Below, piece by piece: positions 22,488-30,395 of a stretch of DNA of 35,764 nucleotides. This stretch comes from Rhodanobacteraceae bacterium. Lineage in GTDB: Bacteria; Pseudomonadota; Gammaproteobacteria; Xanthomonadales; SZUA-5. The notes beneath the pieces are model-generated. The model worked only from the letters and a program-made list of their open reading frames with translations, had not been told where the DNA came from and ran no database searches. The position numbers and the translations under genes are program-made. The DNA lies in NCBI GenBank assembly GCA_016717705.1, contig JADKFD010000061.1:1-35764 (forward strand), given 5' to 3'. Each line of letters starts with the position of its first letter. Position 1 is the stretch's first letter.

Positions 22488-24569
22488 CTACACCACCTCC
22501 ACCCACACCGGCGTGCCATTCAATGCCGCATTGCCGCTGGGCATATCCAGGTCCAATGGGTCGCTGAGGTCGTTGTAGCTGACGCCGGGCAGGGCGGCGG
22601 CGCGGCTCCAGCCGACGTCGCCGCGGTCATGGCCGTAACCGTGCGGCAGGCAGGCCACGCCCGGCCGCAGCGCGTTCTGCGCCATCGCCTCGGTTTCGAC
22701 CACGCCGATCCTTGATCGCACGCGCACGCGGGCCCCGTCGACGATGCCGCGACTGGCCATGTCGTCCGGGTGCAGCCAGAGTTGATGACGTGCCTTGCCC
22801 TTGGTCAGTCGTGGCGCGTTGTGCATCCAGGAATTGTTGTCGCGCGGGTCGCGGCGGCCGATCAGTTGCAGTGCGCCGACGCCGAGTGGTCGATCCACAC
22901 TCGTCAGGCGCCAAAGATCGGCCAGCAGAAAATCGGGTGCGCATTCGATCTTGCCGGATTCGGTTTCCAGTCGGCGCAGCAGGCTCGGCTGCAGCGGCCC
23001 CAGGTCGAGGCCGTGCGGCGCAGCTTTCAGCGCATCCACATCGACCTTGCCCGCACGCCGCAAGCCGGCTTCGATCATCGCCGCCGGCGGCGGCAGCGCT
23101 CGCCACTCCTTGCCGCTGGCCGCGGCCAGCGCAGCGCCCAGGCCGTTGACGATCTGCCAATCAGCGCGCTCGTCGGACGGTTGATCGATCAGCGGCGCGT
23201 TCCAGCGCGCCACCTGGCGCACGGCGAAGGCGTTGAAGATCAGGTCGTAGTGATGCTGGCTGAGGAAGGAGGTTGGCGGCAGGATCAGATCGGCATGCCG
23301 GGTGGTTTCGTTGACGTAGATGTCGATGCTGACCATGAACTCCAGCGACGCCAGCGCCCGGTCCAGATTGCGTCCGTCGGGCGTCGACAGCACCGGATTG
23401 CCGGCGCTGGTGATCAGCGCGCGCACCTGGCCGTCGCCCGCTGTGAGAATCTCCTCGGCGAGCGCGGCCACCGGCAATTCACCGGCGAATTCAGGCAGAC
23501 CGCGCACGCGGCTGGACCACAGGCCGCGATGTCCTTTGCCGGTTCCGGGCCCGGTGACCGGCAGCACCGGATCGTTCGGCAGCACGCCGCCGGCACGGTC
23601 GAGATTGCCGCTGTAGAGGTTCAGCAACTGGATCAGCCACTGGCACAGGCTGCCGAAGGCCTGGGTCGACACGCCCATGCGGCCATAGACCGCAGCGCTG
23701 GGTGCTGCGTACAACTCCTGCGCGACGCGCTCGATCTCGTCGATGGCGATGCCGGTACGCGCGTGAAGATCGCCCACGTCGACCGCGGCAATCGCCGCCA
23801 GCGCCTGCTCGAAACCCTGGATGCGCTCGCCATAGGCGGCCAGTCGCGGCGGCCCGATGCGCGTCAGCGCCTGCAGCAGCGCCAGCAGCAGCCAGGCGTC
23901 GCCGCCGGGACGGATCGGCAGATGGCGGCTGGCCAGTTCGGCAGTCTCGGTGCGGCGCGGATCGACCACCACCAAGGTACCGCGACGCGTGAGTGCCTTG
24001 ATCCGTCTGGGGAAACCCGGCGCGGTCATCAGGCTGCCGTTGCTGGCGACCGGATTGGCACCGAGCATCAACAGGTAATCGGTGTGGTCGATGTCGGCAA
24101 TCGGAATCAGGAACTGGTGCCCGTACATCGCCCAGGCGACCAACTGGTGCGGCCACTGGTCGACCGAAGACGCCGAATAGACGTTGCGCGTCTTCAGTGC
24201 GCGCAACAACTGCGGCACGTAGGCGATATGGCCGAAATGGTGGACGTTGGGATTGCCCAGGTACGCGGCGACCGCATTGGCGCCATGCGCGGCCTGGATC
24301 GTCGCCAGTTTCTCTGCGGCCCAGGCGAAGGCCTCATCCCAGCCGATGGTTTCCCAGCCCGTGCTCGTGCGCCGCTGCGGCAGGCGCAGGCGTTCGGGGT
24401 CGGCTTCCAGATCAAGTATCGCGTTGCCCTTGGGGCAGATGTGGCCAGCGCTGAAGGGGTCGGCGTGGTCGCCGCGGATCGCGGTCAGTCGCTCACTGTC
24501 GAAGCGGAAGTCGAGACCGCAGATGGCTTCGCACAAGGGACAGGCGCGATATCGGTGTTCGCTGGTCAT
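22488..24569 (-). CDS. Molybdopterin-dependent oxidoreductase (DMSO reductase family)
   Basis: A 693-residue enzyme of the BisC/FdhF/NarB superfamily; substrate unknown. An N-terminal [4Fe-4S] site is seen as Cys10, Cys13, Cys17 and Cys45 (CPLCEAIC ... HICPKG). The cofactor-binding domains show LGNPNVHH, MLGANPVASNGS, VVVDPRRTETAELA and the C-terminal MoCo domain near residue 560 (LIGRRDPRDNNSWMHN, LWLHPDDM). By eye, NVYSASSVDQWP (130-140) aligns with the FdhF segment around its selenocysteine and places Asp137 at the molybdenum-ligand position, as in NarG-type enzymes. There is no twin-arginine signal, so the enzyme is cytoplasmic. No electron-transfer partner or cofactor-maturation gene is adjacent. 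It is divergent from the diguanylate cyclase. Start ATG 24569 has a weak Shine-Dalgarno. Confidence 0.9.
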   Translation of the reverse strand: MTSEHRYRACPLCEAICGLDFRFDSERLTAIRGDHADPFSAGHICPKGNAILDLEADPERLRLPQRRTSTGWETIGWDEAFAWAAEKLATIQAAHGANAVAAYLGNPNVHHFGHIAYVPQLLRALKTRNVYSASSVDQWPHQLVAWAMYGHQFLIPIADIDHTDYLLMLGANPVASNGSLMTAPGFPRRIKALTRRGTLVVVDPRRTETAELASRHLPIRPGGDAWLLLALLQALTRIGPPRLAAYGERIQGFEQALAAIAAVDVGDLHARTGIAIDEIERVAQELYAAPSAAVYGRMGVSTQAFGSLCQWLIQLLNLYSGNLDRAGGVLPNDPVLPVTGPGTGKGHRGLWSSRVRGLPEFAGELPVAALAEEILTAGDGQVRALITSAGNPVLSTPDGRNLDRALASLEFMVSIDIYVNETTRHADLILPPTSFLSQHHYDLIFNAFAVRQVARWNAPLIDQPSDERADWQIVNGLGAALAAASGKEWRALPPPAAMIEAGLRRAGKVDVDALKAAPHGLDLGPLQPSLLRRLETESGKIECAPDFLLADLWRLTSVDRPLGVGALQLIGRRDPRDNNSWMHNAPRLTKGKARHQLWLHPDDMASRGIVDGARVRVRSRIGVVETEAMAQNALRPGVACLPHGYGHDRGDVGWSRAAALPGVSYNDLSDPLDLDMPSGNAALNGTPVWVEVV

Positions 24570-24681
24570 GGATGAAGCCCTGAGGGGAAATTTCCGCCGG
24601 CAAGTAACATAGCGTCATCGGCGCGCCAATGGTCGCCATCCAGATAGACTCGCCACAGGCGGGAGGAGTGTCGGAACTCGG

Positions 24682-26286
24682 ATGCGATGGGGCCCGGTCT
24701 TGTGGCTGTGGTGGATGTTCGCGCTGTGCATGGCGAGCACGCCGCTGGCTGCGTGGACTTTGCACCCGGTGGAATCGATTCCGCAGGAGCTTGCCGGTCA
24801 ATTGCCGCCGGCCTCGGAGGACCAGTCGGGCCGGGACGCGCGGCGCTTTTTCCAGTTGCACGCCGATCCGGTCGCCGAGCCGTCTGCGCAACAGCAGTTC
24901 CTGGTTCTGGAACGCGACCGCGGTCAGCGCCTGTGGTTGTATTCGGCGACCGGCGAATTGCTGCGCTCCTTGCCGCTCGGCGCGGCCCCGGCGCCCGCCA
25001 GCGTCGGCGTGCGGGGTGCCGCGCTGCCACTCGATCTGCCGGCGGCCAGCCTGGCCGGCGCCTATCTGGTGATCGAGTCGGTGCTGGGTGTGCATCCGCG
25101 CGTGCGCATCGAGAACAGTGCCAGCTATTACGTCCACGAACGCCAGATCTGGATGTTCGAGATTTCGTTGACCGCCGCGTTGGTCATGCTGCTGGTGCTC
25201 AGCCTGGCCTTCAGCCTGATCCTGCGCGAGCCTGGCTATCTGGCCTATGTCGGTTTCCTGCTGCTGATGTTGCTGGCGATCAGCCTGCGCCACCCGCTGG
25301 TGTTTCGCTTCGCCGATACGCTGCACCTGACCCCGGAGCGCACCGCTGCCTTCGGTGTGCTGGTTTCGACGCTGGGCGCGCTGGCGGCGGTGACCTTGTT
25401 GCGCGCCGCCAGCGGCATCGGCTCGCATTTCCCGCGCGGCAGTCGCGCGATGCAGTGGATCGCACTCGGCGGGATCGTGCTGGGTGTCGTCGATGTGCTG
25501 GCCATCCAGAACCACTTCGCGCTGGCTCAGTGGACCTTCGATGGCATCAACCTGTCGTTTGGCGCCAACGCCATACTCAGCGCATGGCTGCTGATCGGCA
25601 CCGCCTGGTCGGGTGGCCGCTCGGCGCGCCTGTTTCTGCTCGGCTGGATGCCGATGGTAGTGGTCGGCGCCTGGTTCAGCGTCGGCAGTCTGATCGGCTT
25701 GCCGCAGACGCAGGCGCCGCATCGCTGGGTGTTGCTCGCCTGCATGTTGCAGGGTATTGGCTGGGCCATCGCGCTCGGGGATCGCGCGCTGTCGCTGCAG
25801 CGCGACCGCGACCGCGCCTGGGCACTGGCCGAACTCGATTCGCTGACCGGTCTGCCCAATCGGCGCATGCTGGACCGCGAACTCGAAGAGGCGCGTGCCG
25901 GCTGGTTGCTGATCTGCGATCTGGATGCCTTCAAGGCGGTCAATGATCGCTACGGTCATGCCGTCGGCGATCGCTGTCTGGTGCACTTCGCCCAATGCAT
26001 GCGCGAGGCGCTGGCCGGTGCCGCCATCTTCGGCCGCTATGGCGGCGAGGAATTCGTTGCCATCGTCCCGGATGGCGATGGCGAGCATGCGCGCAGCCTT
26101 GCCGAGCGCCTGCGCGAACGCACCGCCAGCACGCCGGTGCACGTACAGAATGACCGCCATCGATTGACCGTGAGCATTGGTATCGCCGAACTCGACCCGC
26201 CCGATCCGCGCACCGCACTGAGCAATGCCGATCGCGCCATGTATCGCGCCAAATCGGCGGGTCGCGATCGGGTCGAGATGGCCTGA
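24682..26286 (+). CDS. Membrane diguanylate cyclase (7TM-DISM-like sensor plus GGDEF)
   Basis: A 534-residue enzyme that makes cyclic-di-GMP from two GTP. A signal peptide (about 1-24) precedes a periplasmic beta-rich domain (25-150). About seven membrane helices follow (155-375), a plan like the 7TMR-DISM sensors. The GGDEF domain starts near residue 390 (DSLTGLPNRRMLDREL) and has the active-site signature RYGGEEF with the motif at 454-458. DLDAFKAVNDRYGH carries the metal and substrate residues. No RxxD product-inhibition site is present five residues before GGEEF (AGAA instead), so feedback inhibition at the I-site is not expected. Start ATG 24682 lies 13 bases after GGAGGAG, which is rather far. 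Confidence 0.93.
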   Translation: MRWGPVLWLWWMFALCMASTPLAAWTLHPVESIPQELAGQLPPASEDQSGRDARRFFQLHADPVAEPSAQQQFLVLERDRGQRLWLYSATGELLRSLPLGAAPAPASVGVRGAALPLDLPAASLAGAYLVIESVLGVHPRVRIENSASYYVHERQIWMFEISLTAALVMLLVLSLAFSLILREPGYLAYVGFLLLMLLAISLRHPLVFRFADTLHLTPERTAAFGVLVSTLGALAAVTLLRAASGIGSHFPRGSRAMQWIALGGIVLGVVDVLAIQNHFALAQWTFDGINLSFGANAILSAWLLIGTAWSGGRSARLFLLGWMPMVVVGAWFSVGSLIGLPQTQAPHRWVLLACMLQGIGWAIALGDRALSLQRDRDRAWALAELDSLTGLPNRRMLDRELEEARAGWLLICDLDAFKAVNDRYGHAVGDRCLVHFAQCMREALAGAAIFGRYGGEEFVAIVPDGDGEHARSLAERLRERTASTPVHVQNDRHRLTVSIGIAELDPPDPRTALSNADRAMYRAKSAGRDRVEMA

Positions 26287-26331
26287 GAGCCGGCTTTCGG
26301 TTTACGGTTTCGGTTGACGGTGGCCGAAGGG

Positions 26332-26406
26332 CATCGCGCGCAAGCGCGCTCCTGCAAGTTCGCCGGAGAGTTTCGCAGAGGTGTAGGAGCGCGCTTGCGC
26401 CCGATG
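26332..26406. repeat. Family B REP pair
   Basis: Two units in inverted orientation, 26332-26356 and 26381-26406, between the diguanylate cyclase and the cold-shock promoter. They probably form 3' hairpins of the cyclase message. Confidence 0.88.
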
Positions 26407-26453
26407 CATTTACCGACAACCGAAAACCGCAACTGAGAACTGTTTCCAAGCTA

Positions 26454-26481
26454 TCGACAGCGCAAAAGATTCCGTTACAAT
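26454..26481 (+). promoter_or_regulatory. Sigma-70 promoter of the cold-shock gene
   Basis: -35 TCGACA (26454-26459), a 16-nt spacer and -10 TACAAT (26476-26481). Transcription would begin near 26488. Confidence 0.7.
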
Positions 26482-26487
26482 GACCGC

Positions 26488-26644
26488 GCTGTGTATGCCA
26501 GGGCGTCGCTTCGGTAGCTCGCTGCGGCGCTGATCCTTTCGATCCGCTCCATCGTAAAAGCCGCTGTAACCCTGCACACCAGTAGTCCGGTGTACCCGTG
26601 TCGGGTAGGCCATTAGTTCAGATAGAAGTTCGGAGATAGCAAAG
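26488..26644 (+). promoter_or_regulatory. Long 5' leader of the cold-shock mRNA (possible thermosensor)
   Basis: About 157 nt separate the predicted start from the ATG, close to the roughly 160-nt cspA leader of E. coli that refolds with temperature. The segment is otherwise non-coding. It contains a degenerate family-A-like stretch (GTCCGGTGTACCCGTGTCGG, near 26585) that could form part of its structure. The function is inferred from family behaviour. Confidence 0.4.
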
Positions 26645-26854
26645 ATGTCGGATCGTCAGGTCGGCACCGTCAAGTGGTTCAACGACGCCAAGGGCTTTGG
26701 GTTCATCAGCCGTGAAGGCGGTGAGGACGTGTTCGTGCACTTCCGCGCCATTCAGGGCAATGGTTTCAAGACCCTGAAGGAAGGCCAGAAGGTGAGCTTC
26801 AAGGTCGTCAAGGGCCAGAAGGGCTTCCAGGCCGAGGAAGTGCAGGCGATCTGA
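26645..26854 (+). CDS. cspA: CspA-family cold-shock protein
   Basis: A 69-residue single cold-shock domain that binds single-stranded RNA and DNA and acts as an RNA chaperone. RNP1 is KGFGFI (residues 17-22) and RNP2 is VFVHF (29-33); the aromatic surface (W11, F12, F19, F21, F31, F33) is complete. The start is preceded by GGAG (26632-26635). It has its own promoter, a long leader and a strong Rho-independent terminator, so it is monocistronic. Whether it is cold-induced or constitutive cannot be read from the sequence. Confidence 0.96.
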   Translation: MSDRQVGTVKWFNDAKGFGFISREGGEDVFVHFRAIQGNGFKTLKEGQKVSFKVVKGQKGFQAEEVQAI

Positions 26855-26882
26855 TCGCGCTGCCTTCGCAACACCCTTAGGA

Positions 26883-26922
26883 AACCCATCGTTGCGCAAG
26901 CAACGGTGGGTTTCTCTATTTT
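26883..26922 (+). terminator. Rho-independent terminator of the cold-shock gene
   Basis: A 12-bp stem (AACCCATCGTTG against CAACGGTGGGTT, one G-U pair) with a 6-nt loop, followed by TCTCTATTTT. On the minus strand the bioA stop codon (26916-26918) lies in this tail, so the same hairpin falls just after bioA and may end that transcript too. Confidence 0.87.
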
Positions 26923-28391
26923 GGGGGCGATCTGCGAGTAGGGGCGACGCATCGCGTCGCGACCGGCTCCGAGATGCTCGGCGCCGCCAGGTTGCCCCCA
27001 GGAGCGCTTTGCACGCAGGACCGTGGTCGCTGGCGACAAGGGTCGCGAATGACCTCGCCCGGCGCGCCGGTCGCCGCCTCGATGCCCGCAATCGCCACCC
27101 CCGCCAGCCAGCGCAACTCGTCCTCGCTGGCGGCGTACGGCGGCATGAAGTACACGGTATTGCCGAGCGGCCGCAGCAGCGCGCCGTGTTTGAGCGCGTG
27201 CTGATAGACGCGCAATCCACGTCGCTCCTGCCAGGGGTAGGCGGCGTCGCGGGCTTTGTCCTGGATCAGGTCTACCGCGACGATCAGTCCGCTGCGGCGC
27301 ACCTCGCCGGCATGCGGTTGGTCGGCCAGCGGCGCCAGCGCGCGCTGCAAGCTCGCGCCGAGTTTTTCGATGCGCAGCATCAGCGCCGGATCAGCGAGCA
27401 GGTCCAGCGTGGCGTTCGCGGCGGCACACGCCAGCGCGTTGCCGGTGTAGCTGTGCGAATGCAGAAATGCCCGCAGCGTGGCGTAGTCATCGTAGAAAGC
27501 CTGGTAGACCGGCTCGCTGGTGAGCACCGCCGACAGCGGCAGATAGCCGCCGGTGAGGCCCTTGCCCAGGCACAGGAAATCGGGTTTCACCAGGGCCTGC
27601 TGGTGCGCGAACAGCGAGCCGGTGCGGCCGAAGCCGACGGCGATCTCGTCGGCAATCCAGTGCACCCGGTGGCGGTCGCAGATCTCGCGCAGACGCCTGA
27701 GGTAATGCGGATGATGCATGCGCATGCCCGCCGCGCACTGCACCAGCGGCTCGCACAGCACCGCGCAGACCTCGCCCGCGTGCGCTGCCAGCAGCGCATC
27801 GAGCGCGTCCGCGGCGGTATCGGCGCTGGCGACATCCTTGGCGGTTGGCGCCGGCGTCACCAGCGGTTCCAGCAGCAGCGGCCCGTAGACCTCGCGATAC
27901 AGCGGCACCTGCGTCATCGACAGCGCGCCCAGGGTTTCACCGTGATAGGCGCCGTCCAGCACCACGAAGCGCCGGCGGCGCGGCTCGCCGCAGTTGCGCC
28001 AGTAGTGAAAACTCATCTTCAGCGCGATCTCGATCGCCGATGAGCCCGAATCGGCATAGAAGACCTTGCTGAAGGGCACGCCAGCGGCTGCGATCAGGCG
28101 CTCGGCCAGCGTGATTGCCGGTTCATGGGTGAAGCCGGCCAGGATCACATGCTCCAGTCGCGCCGCCTGCCCGGCCACCGCCTCGCTGATATGCGGATGG
28201 GCATGGCCGAACAAGTTGACCCACCACGACGAGACCGCATCGAAATAGCGCTTGCCGTCGGCATCCTCCAGCCAGCAGCCCTTGCCGCGCACGATCGGGA
28301 TCAGCGGCAACCATTGATGATCGGACATCTGCGTGCACGGATGCCAGAGCACCTTGAGGTCGCGGGCGGCGAGGGTGGCGTTGTCGGTCAC
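26916..28391 (-). CDS. bioA: Adenosylmethionine-8-amino-7-oxononanoate aminotransferase (BioA) with extended C-terminus
   Basis: A PLP enzyme of biotin synthesis. It transfers the amino group of S-adenosylmethionine to KAPA to give DAPA. Family sequence is clear: WHPCTQM near the start, SSWWVNLFGHAHP, DSGSSAIEIALKM, DGAYHGETLGA, IADEIAVGFGRTG and the PLP lysine in CLGKGLTGGYLPL. The start is GTG 28391. The family normally ends at about IEAATG. Here the frame runs on for roughly 45 residues through a REP unit (26938-26966) and stops inside the cold-shock terminator, so the native stop was probably lost. No other bio gene is adjacent. Confidence 0.95.
   Translation of the reverse strand: MTDNATLAARDLKVLWHPCTQMSDHQWLPLIPIVRGKGCWLEDADGKRYFDAVSSWWVNLFGHAHPHISEAVAGQAARLEHVILAGFTHEPAITLAERLIAAAGVPFSKVFYADSGSSAIEIALKMSFHYWRNCGEPRRRRFVVLDGAYHGETLGALSMTQVPLYREVYGPLLLEPLVTPAPTAKDVASADTAADALDALLAAHAGEVCAVLCEPLVQCAAGMRMHHPHYLRRLREICDRHRVHWIADEIAVGFGRTGSLFAHQQALVKPDFLCLGKGLTGGYLPLSAVLTSEPVYQAFYDDYATLRAFLHSHSYTGNALACAAANATLDLLADPALMLRIEKLGASLQRALAPLADQPHAGEVRRSGLIVAVDLIQDKARDAAYPWQERRGLRVYQHALKHGALLRPLGNTVYFMPPYAASEDELRWLAGVAIAGIEAATGAPGEVIRDPCRQRPRSCVQSAPGGNLAAPSISEPVATRCVAPTRRSPPK
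26938..26966. repeat. Family B REP unit, single, inside the bioA 3' end
   Basis: GTAGGGGCGACGCATCGCGT hairpin, a variant of the family B unit with a GCGACGCATCGCGTCGC core. It is read as protein in the extended C-terminus of BioA. Confidence 0.75.
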
Positions 28392-28880
28392 GTCGTTGGG
28401 GTCCCAGGGTGGGGGAGTTCCAGAGGCAGGCCAGGTCTGACCAAGCGAGGCAACTGGGCGGGCCTCCTCGACGCGAGCCAGGGCTTTAAGGTCCTCCTAT
28501 CGCACCCAACGCGCCACCTGCTATCGAACCTTTCGCCTAGACCCGAGCGGGTTGCTTCGGGCCTTAGCGCTGTAGACTTTCCTCGATTGTGGACGCAAAG
28601 GACGGAAAGTTCCGCAAAGGACGCCAAAAACAGCAGTGTCAAAAGAGTTTGAATTATTCCCCTTGCCCCGGCTTGCTGACTTCCCAAGCCCTGCTATGCC
28701 TCCTTCTCGCGCCTCCTCAGTAACAGTCCGCGGGCTTGCCTCGCCGATTGTCGGATCGCGAACACGTGCGCCGGCCGTGGCGACTGAGCCTGTGCTGCGA
28801 TGGACTTGCCCGGCATTCATCCGGGTGCACCGCCTGCCTACGATATGATCGCCGGGCATTCACGGGAAGAAGGACGAATC
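28392..28880. other. Gap without a gene between bioA and gspG
   Basis: 489 nt between divergent genes. I see no conserved coding frame, tRNA or transposase. It contains the family C repeat at 28591-28628 and a Shine-Dalgarno (AAGAAGGA, 28867-28874) for gspG. A TATGAT at 28844-28849 could be a -10 box, but no matching -35 is visible. The gap has lower G+C near 28640-28670 than its neighbours. Confidence 0.6.
28591..28628. repeat. Family C repeat (CGCAAAGGACGC type)
   Basis: Iterated GGACGCAAAGGACGG and CCGCAAAGGACGCC around AAAGTT. The same motif recurs at 29881-29970 and 32371-32467, and in fragment form near 11272-11287 (CTTTGTGTCCTTTGCG). Confidence 0.75.
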
Positions 28881-29323
28881 ATGCGTCGATCGGCAGTAGC
28901 TTCGTTGTCCGCGCGCGTCCATCAGCGCGGCTTTACGCTCCTCGAAATCATGGTCGTGGTCGCCATCATCGCGATCCTGTCGACGGTGGTGGTGCTCAAT
29001 CTGGTTGGCAAGACGCACGAGGCTTCGGTGGCGCGCGCCAAGGGCGATCTCCAGGCATTGACCTCGGCGCTGCAGCTCTACAAGCTCGACAATTTCAGCT
29101 ATCCGACCACGCAGCAAGGCCTGGAATCACTGCAGCAGAGCCCCGACGGCAATCCGCCGGCGCCGAACTGGAAGCGTTATGTCGACCGCTTGCCAATGAT
29201 CCCTGGGGCAAGCCGTATCAGTACCTGAACCCCGGTCAGCATGGCGATTTCGACGTCTATTCGACGGGCGCGGACGGTCGTCCTGGTGGCGAGGGCGAGA
29301 ACGCCGACATCGGAAACTGGTAA
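28881..29323 (+). pseudogene. gspG: Type II secretion major pseudopilin GspG, one frameshift
   Basis: Major pseudopilin of the type II secretion pseudopilus. The start ATG 28881 follows AAGAAGGA. The prepilin peptidase site is HQRG/FTLLEIMVVVAIIAIL with Glu5. The reading frame is lost at 29193-29195, where one base appears missing between CC and AAT. The next frame continues NDPWGKPYQYLNPGQHGDFD and the calcium-binding tail GADGRPGG ... ENADIGNW to the TAA at 29321. Joined, the protein is about 147 residues, normal for GspG. Hallmarks DNFSYPTTQQGL and DPWGKPY are intact. Because both halves are well preserved, a sequencing indel is as likely as a real mutation. It is the first gene of the gsp run; gspE and gspF are absent upstream. 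Confidence 0.85.
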
Positions 29324-29809
29324 ATGCGCCAGCGGGGTACACGCTGCTGGAAATCCTGGTGGTGGTAGCGGTAATCGCCGTGCTTTCCGGCGCGCTGTTG
29401 CTGTCCGCGCGGGGCCGGCAGCGATCGCCAGATCGAAGACGAAGCGGCGCCTGCATCAAGTGCTGCAATTGCTGTGCGACGAAGCGGTGGTCGAAGGTCG
29501 CTTCGCTGGTTTCGGTTACAGCGCCAAGGCCTATTCGGGTTCGAACTGACGCCGCAGGGCTGGCAGACGGTCAAGCGCGATGGGCCGATGCAACCGCACG
29601 ATCTGGCCAAGGGTCTGAAACTGGTCGATTCCCTGGCCGAAGATCCGTTGCCGCCTACCTTGCCGGAAAAGCCACAACTGCTGTGCGCACCCACCGGCGA
29701 TATCGGTGAGCACGATTTGATTCTATCGGCCGCCGGCGCGCAAACCGGCTGGCAAATCGCGCTCGATCGCAATGGCGACAGCGTGCTCAGCGCCTGGGGC
29801 GCGCAGTGA
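29324..29809 (+). pseudogene. gspH: Type II secretion minor pseudopilin GspH, several frameshifts
   Basis: Minor pseudopilin of the T2SS tip complex, about 160 residues when reassembled. ATG 29324 directly follows the gspG stop. The expected MRQRG/YTLLEILVVVAVIAVL is broken at 29334-29337, where the G run is one base short. At least one more shift lies between 29405 and 29450 (leading to RLHQVLQLLCDEAVVEGRFAG). Another lies at 29535-29540, leading to FELTPQGWQ and the end at TGA 29807. All pieces are GspH-like and in order. No nonsense substitution is needed to explain the breaks, only single-base indels. If the sequence is right, the gene is dead. Confidence 0.75.
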
Positions 29810-29880
29810 GATTCACGGCCGCACTTTGCGCAATGCTGGGGACTGATCCAGCAAGGCGCAGCCGGACCTGTTTTGGGGCC

Positions 29881-29970
29881 GCAAGGACGCAAACGGGCGC
29901 AAAGTACGCAAGGGAAATCGCAGCTCGTTGGACGACTTGAATTGCCTTGTTGCGTCCTTTGCGTCCTCTG
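29881..29970. repeat. Family C inverted repeat between gspH and gspI
   Basis: The left part is GCAAGGACGCAAACGGGCGC (29881-29915, with CGCAAAG and ACGCAAGGG). The right part is the inverted TTGCGTCCTTTGCGTCC (29949-29967). It separates gspH and gspI, which are normally contiguous, and the gspI frame can be read back through it. Confidence 0.75.
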
Positions 29971-30008
29971 GGTCAGGGCGCGCCTTGAATAGCTGCGGGG
30001 ACCTTTCG

Positions 30009-30395
30009 GTGAGAACGCGCGGTTTTACCCTGCTCGAAGTGCTGGTCGCGCTGGCGATCCTGGCGATCGCGCTGAGCGCTTCGGTGCGCGCGGTGGGGCA
30101 GCAGGCGCGGGCGCAGGAGATCCTGCGCGACGGCAGTTATGCGCGCTGGGTTGCGGCCAATCTGATCGCCGAAACGCGCCTGAGCGAAGCCTTTCCGGCG
30201 CCCGGCACGCGCGAAGGCCAAAGCCGCATGGCCGGTCGCATCTGGCGCTGGCGCCTGATCGTCAGCGCCACCGAAGACGGCGACATCCGCCGCCTCGACG
30301 CCGAAGTCTTCCCCGGCGGCGCGTCCCTGGACGAAAAAGCGCCGCCGCTGGTCACCCTGAGCGGCTTCGCCAGCGGTCGGGATCGGGCGGAATGA
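30009..30395 (+). CDS. gspI: Type II secretion minor pseudopilin GspI
   Basis: Minor pseudopilin that nucleates the T2SS pseudopilus tip with GspJ and GspK; 128 residues, the usual length. The start GTG 30009 is preceded by GGGGA and gives a very short leader with the peptidase site RTRG/FTLLEVLVALAILAIAL and Glu5. Later family features include WVAANLIAETRL and an FPAPG-GxxRMAGRIWRWRL segment. The frame also reaches an ATG at 29928, but that stretch is translated family C repeat. The stop overlaps the gspJ ATG (ATGA). It is intact, unlike its neighbours gspG and gspH. Confidence 0.92.
   Translation: MRTRGFTLLEVLVALAILAIALSASVRAVGQQARAQEILRDGSYARWVAANLIAETRLSEAFPAPGTREGQSRMAGRIWRWRLIVSATEDGDIRRLDAEVFPGGASLDEKAPPLVTLSGFASGRDRAE

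Noticed and set aside
22488..24569. Formate dehydrogenase annotation for the molybdopterin enzyme
   Set aside because: No selenocysteine or cysteine at the expected ligand place, and no partner subunits; the substrate cannot be named.
28800..28880. Upstream start for gspG
   Set aside because: The ATG at 28881 has AAGAAGGA before it and gives the normal short prepilin leader.
28392..28880. Small ORFs and possible tRNA in the bioA-gspG gap
   Set aside because: Frames are translated repeat sequence with no ribosome binding sites, and no cloverleaf with a GGTTC-A loop could be found.
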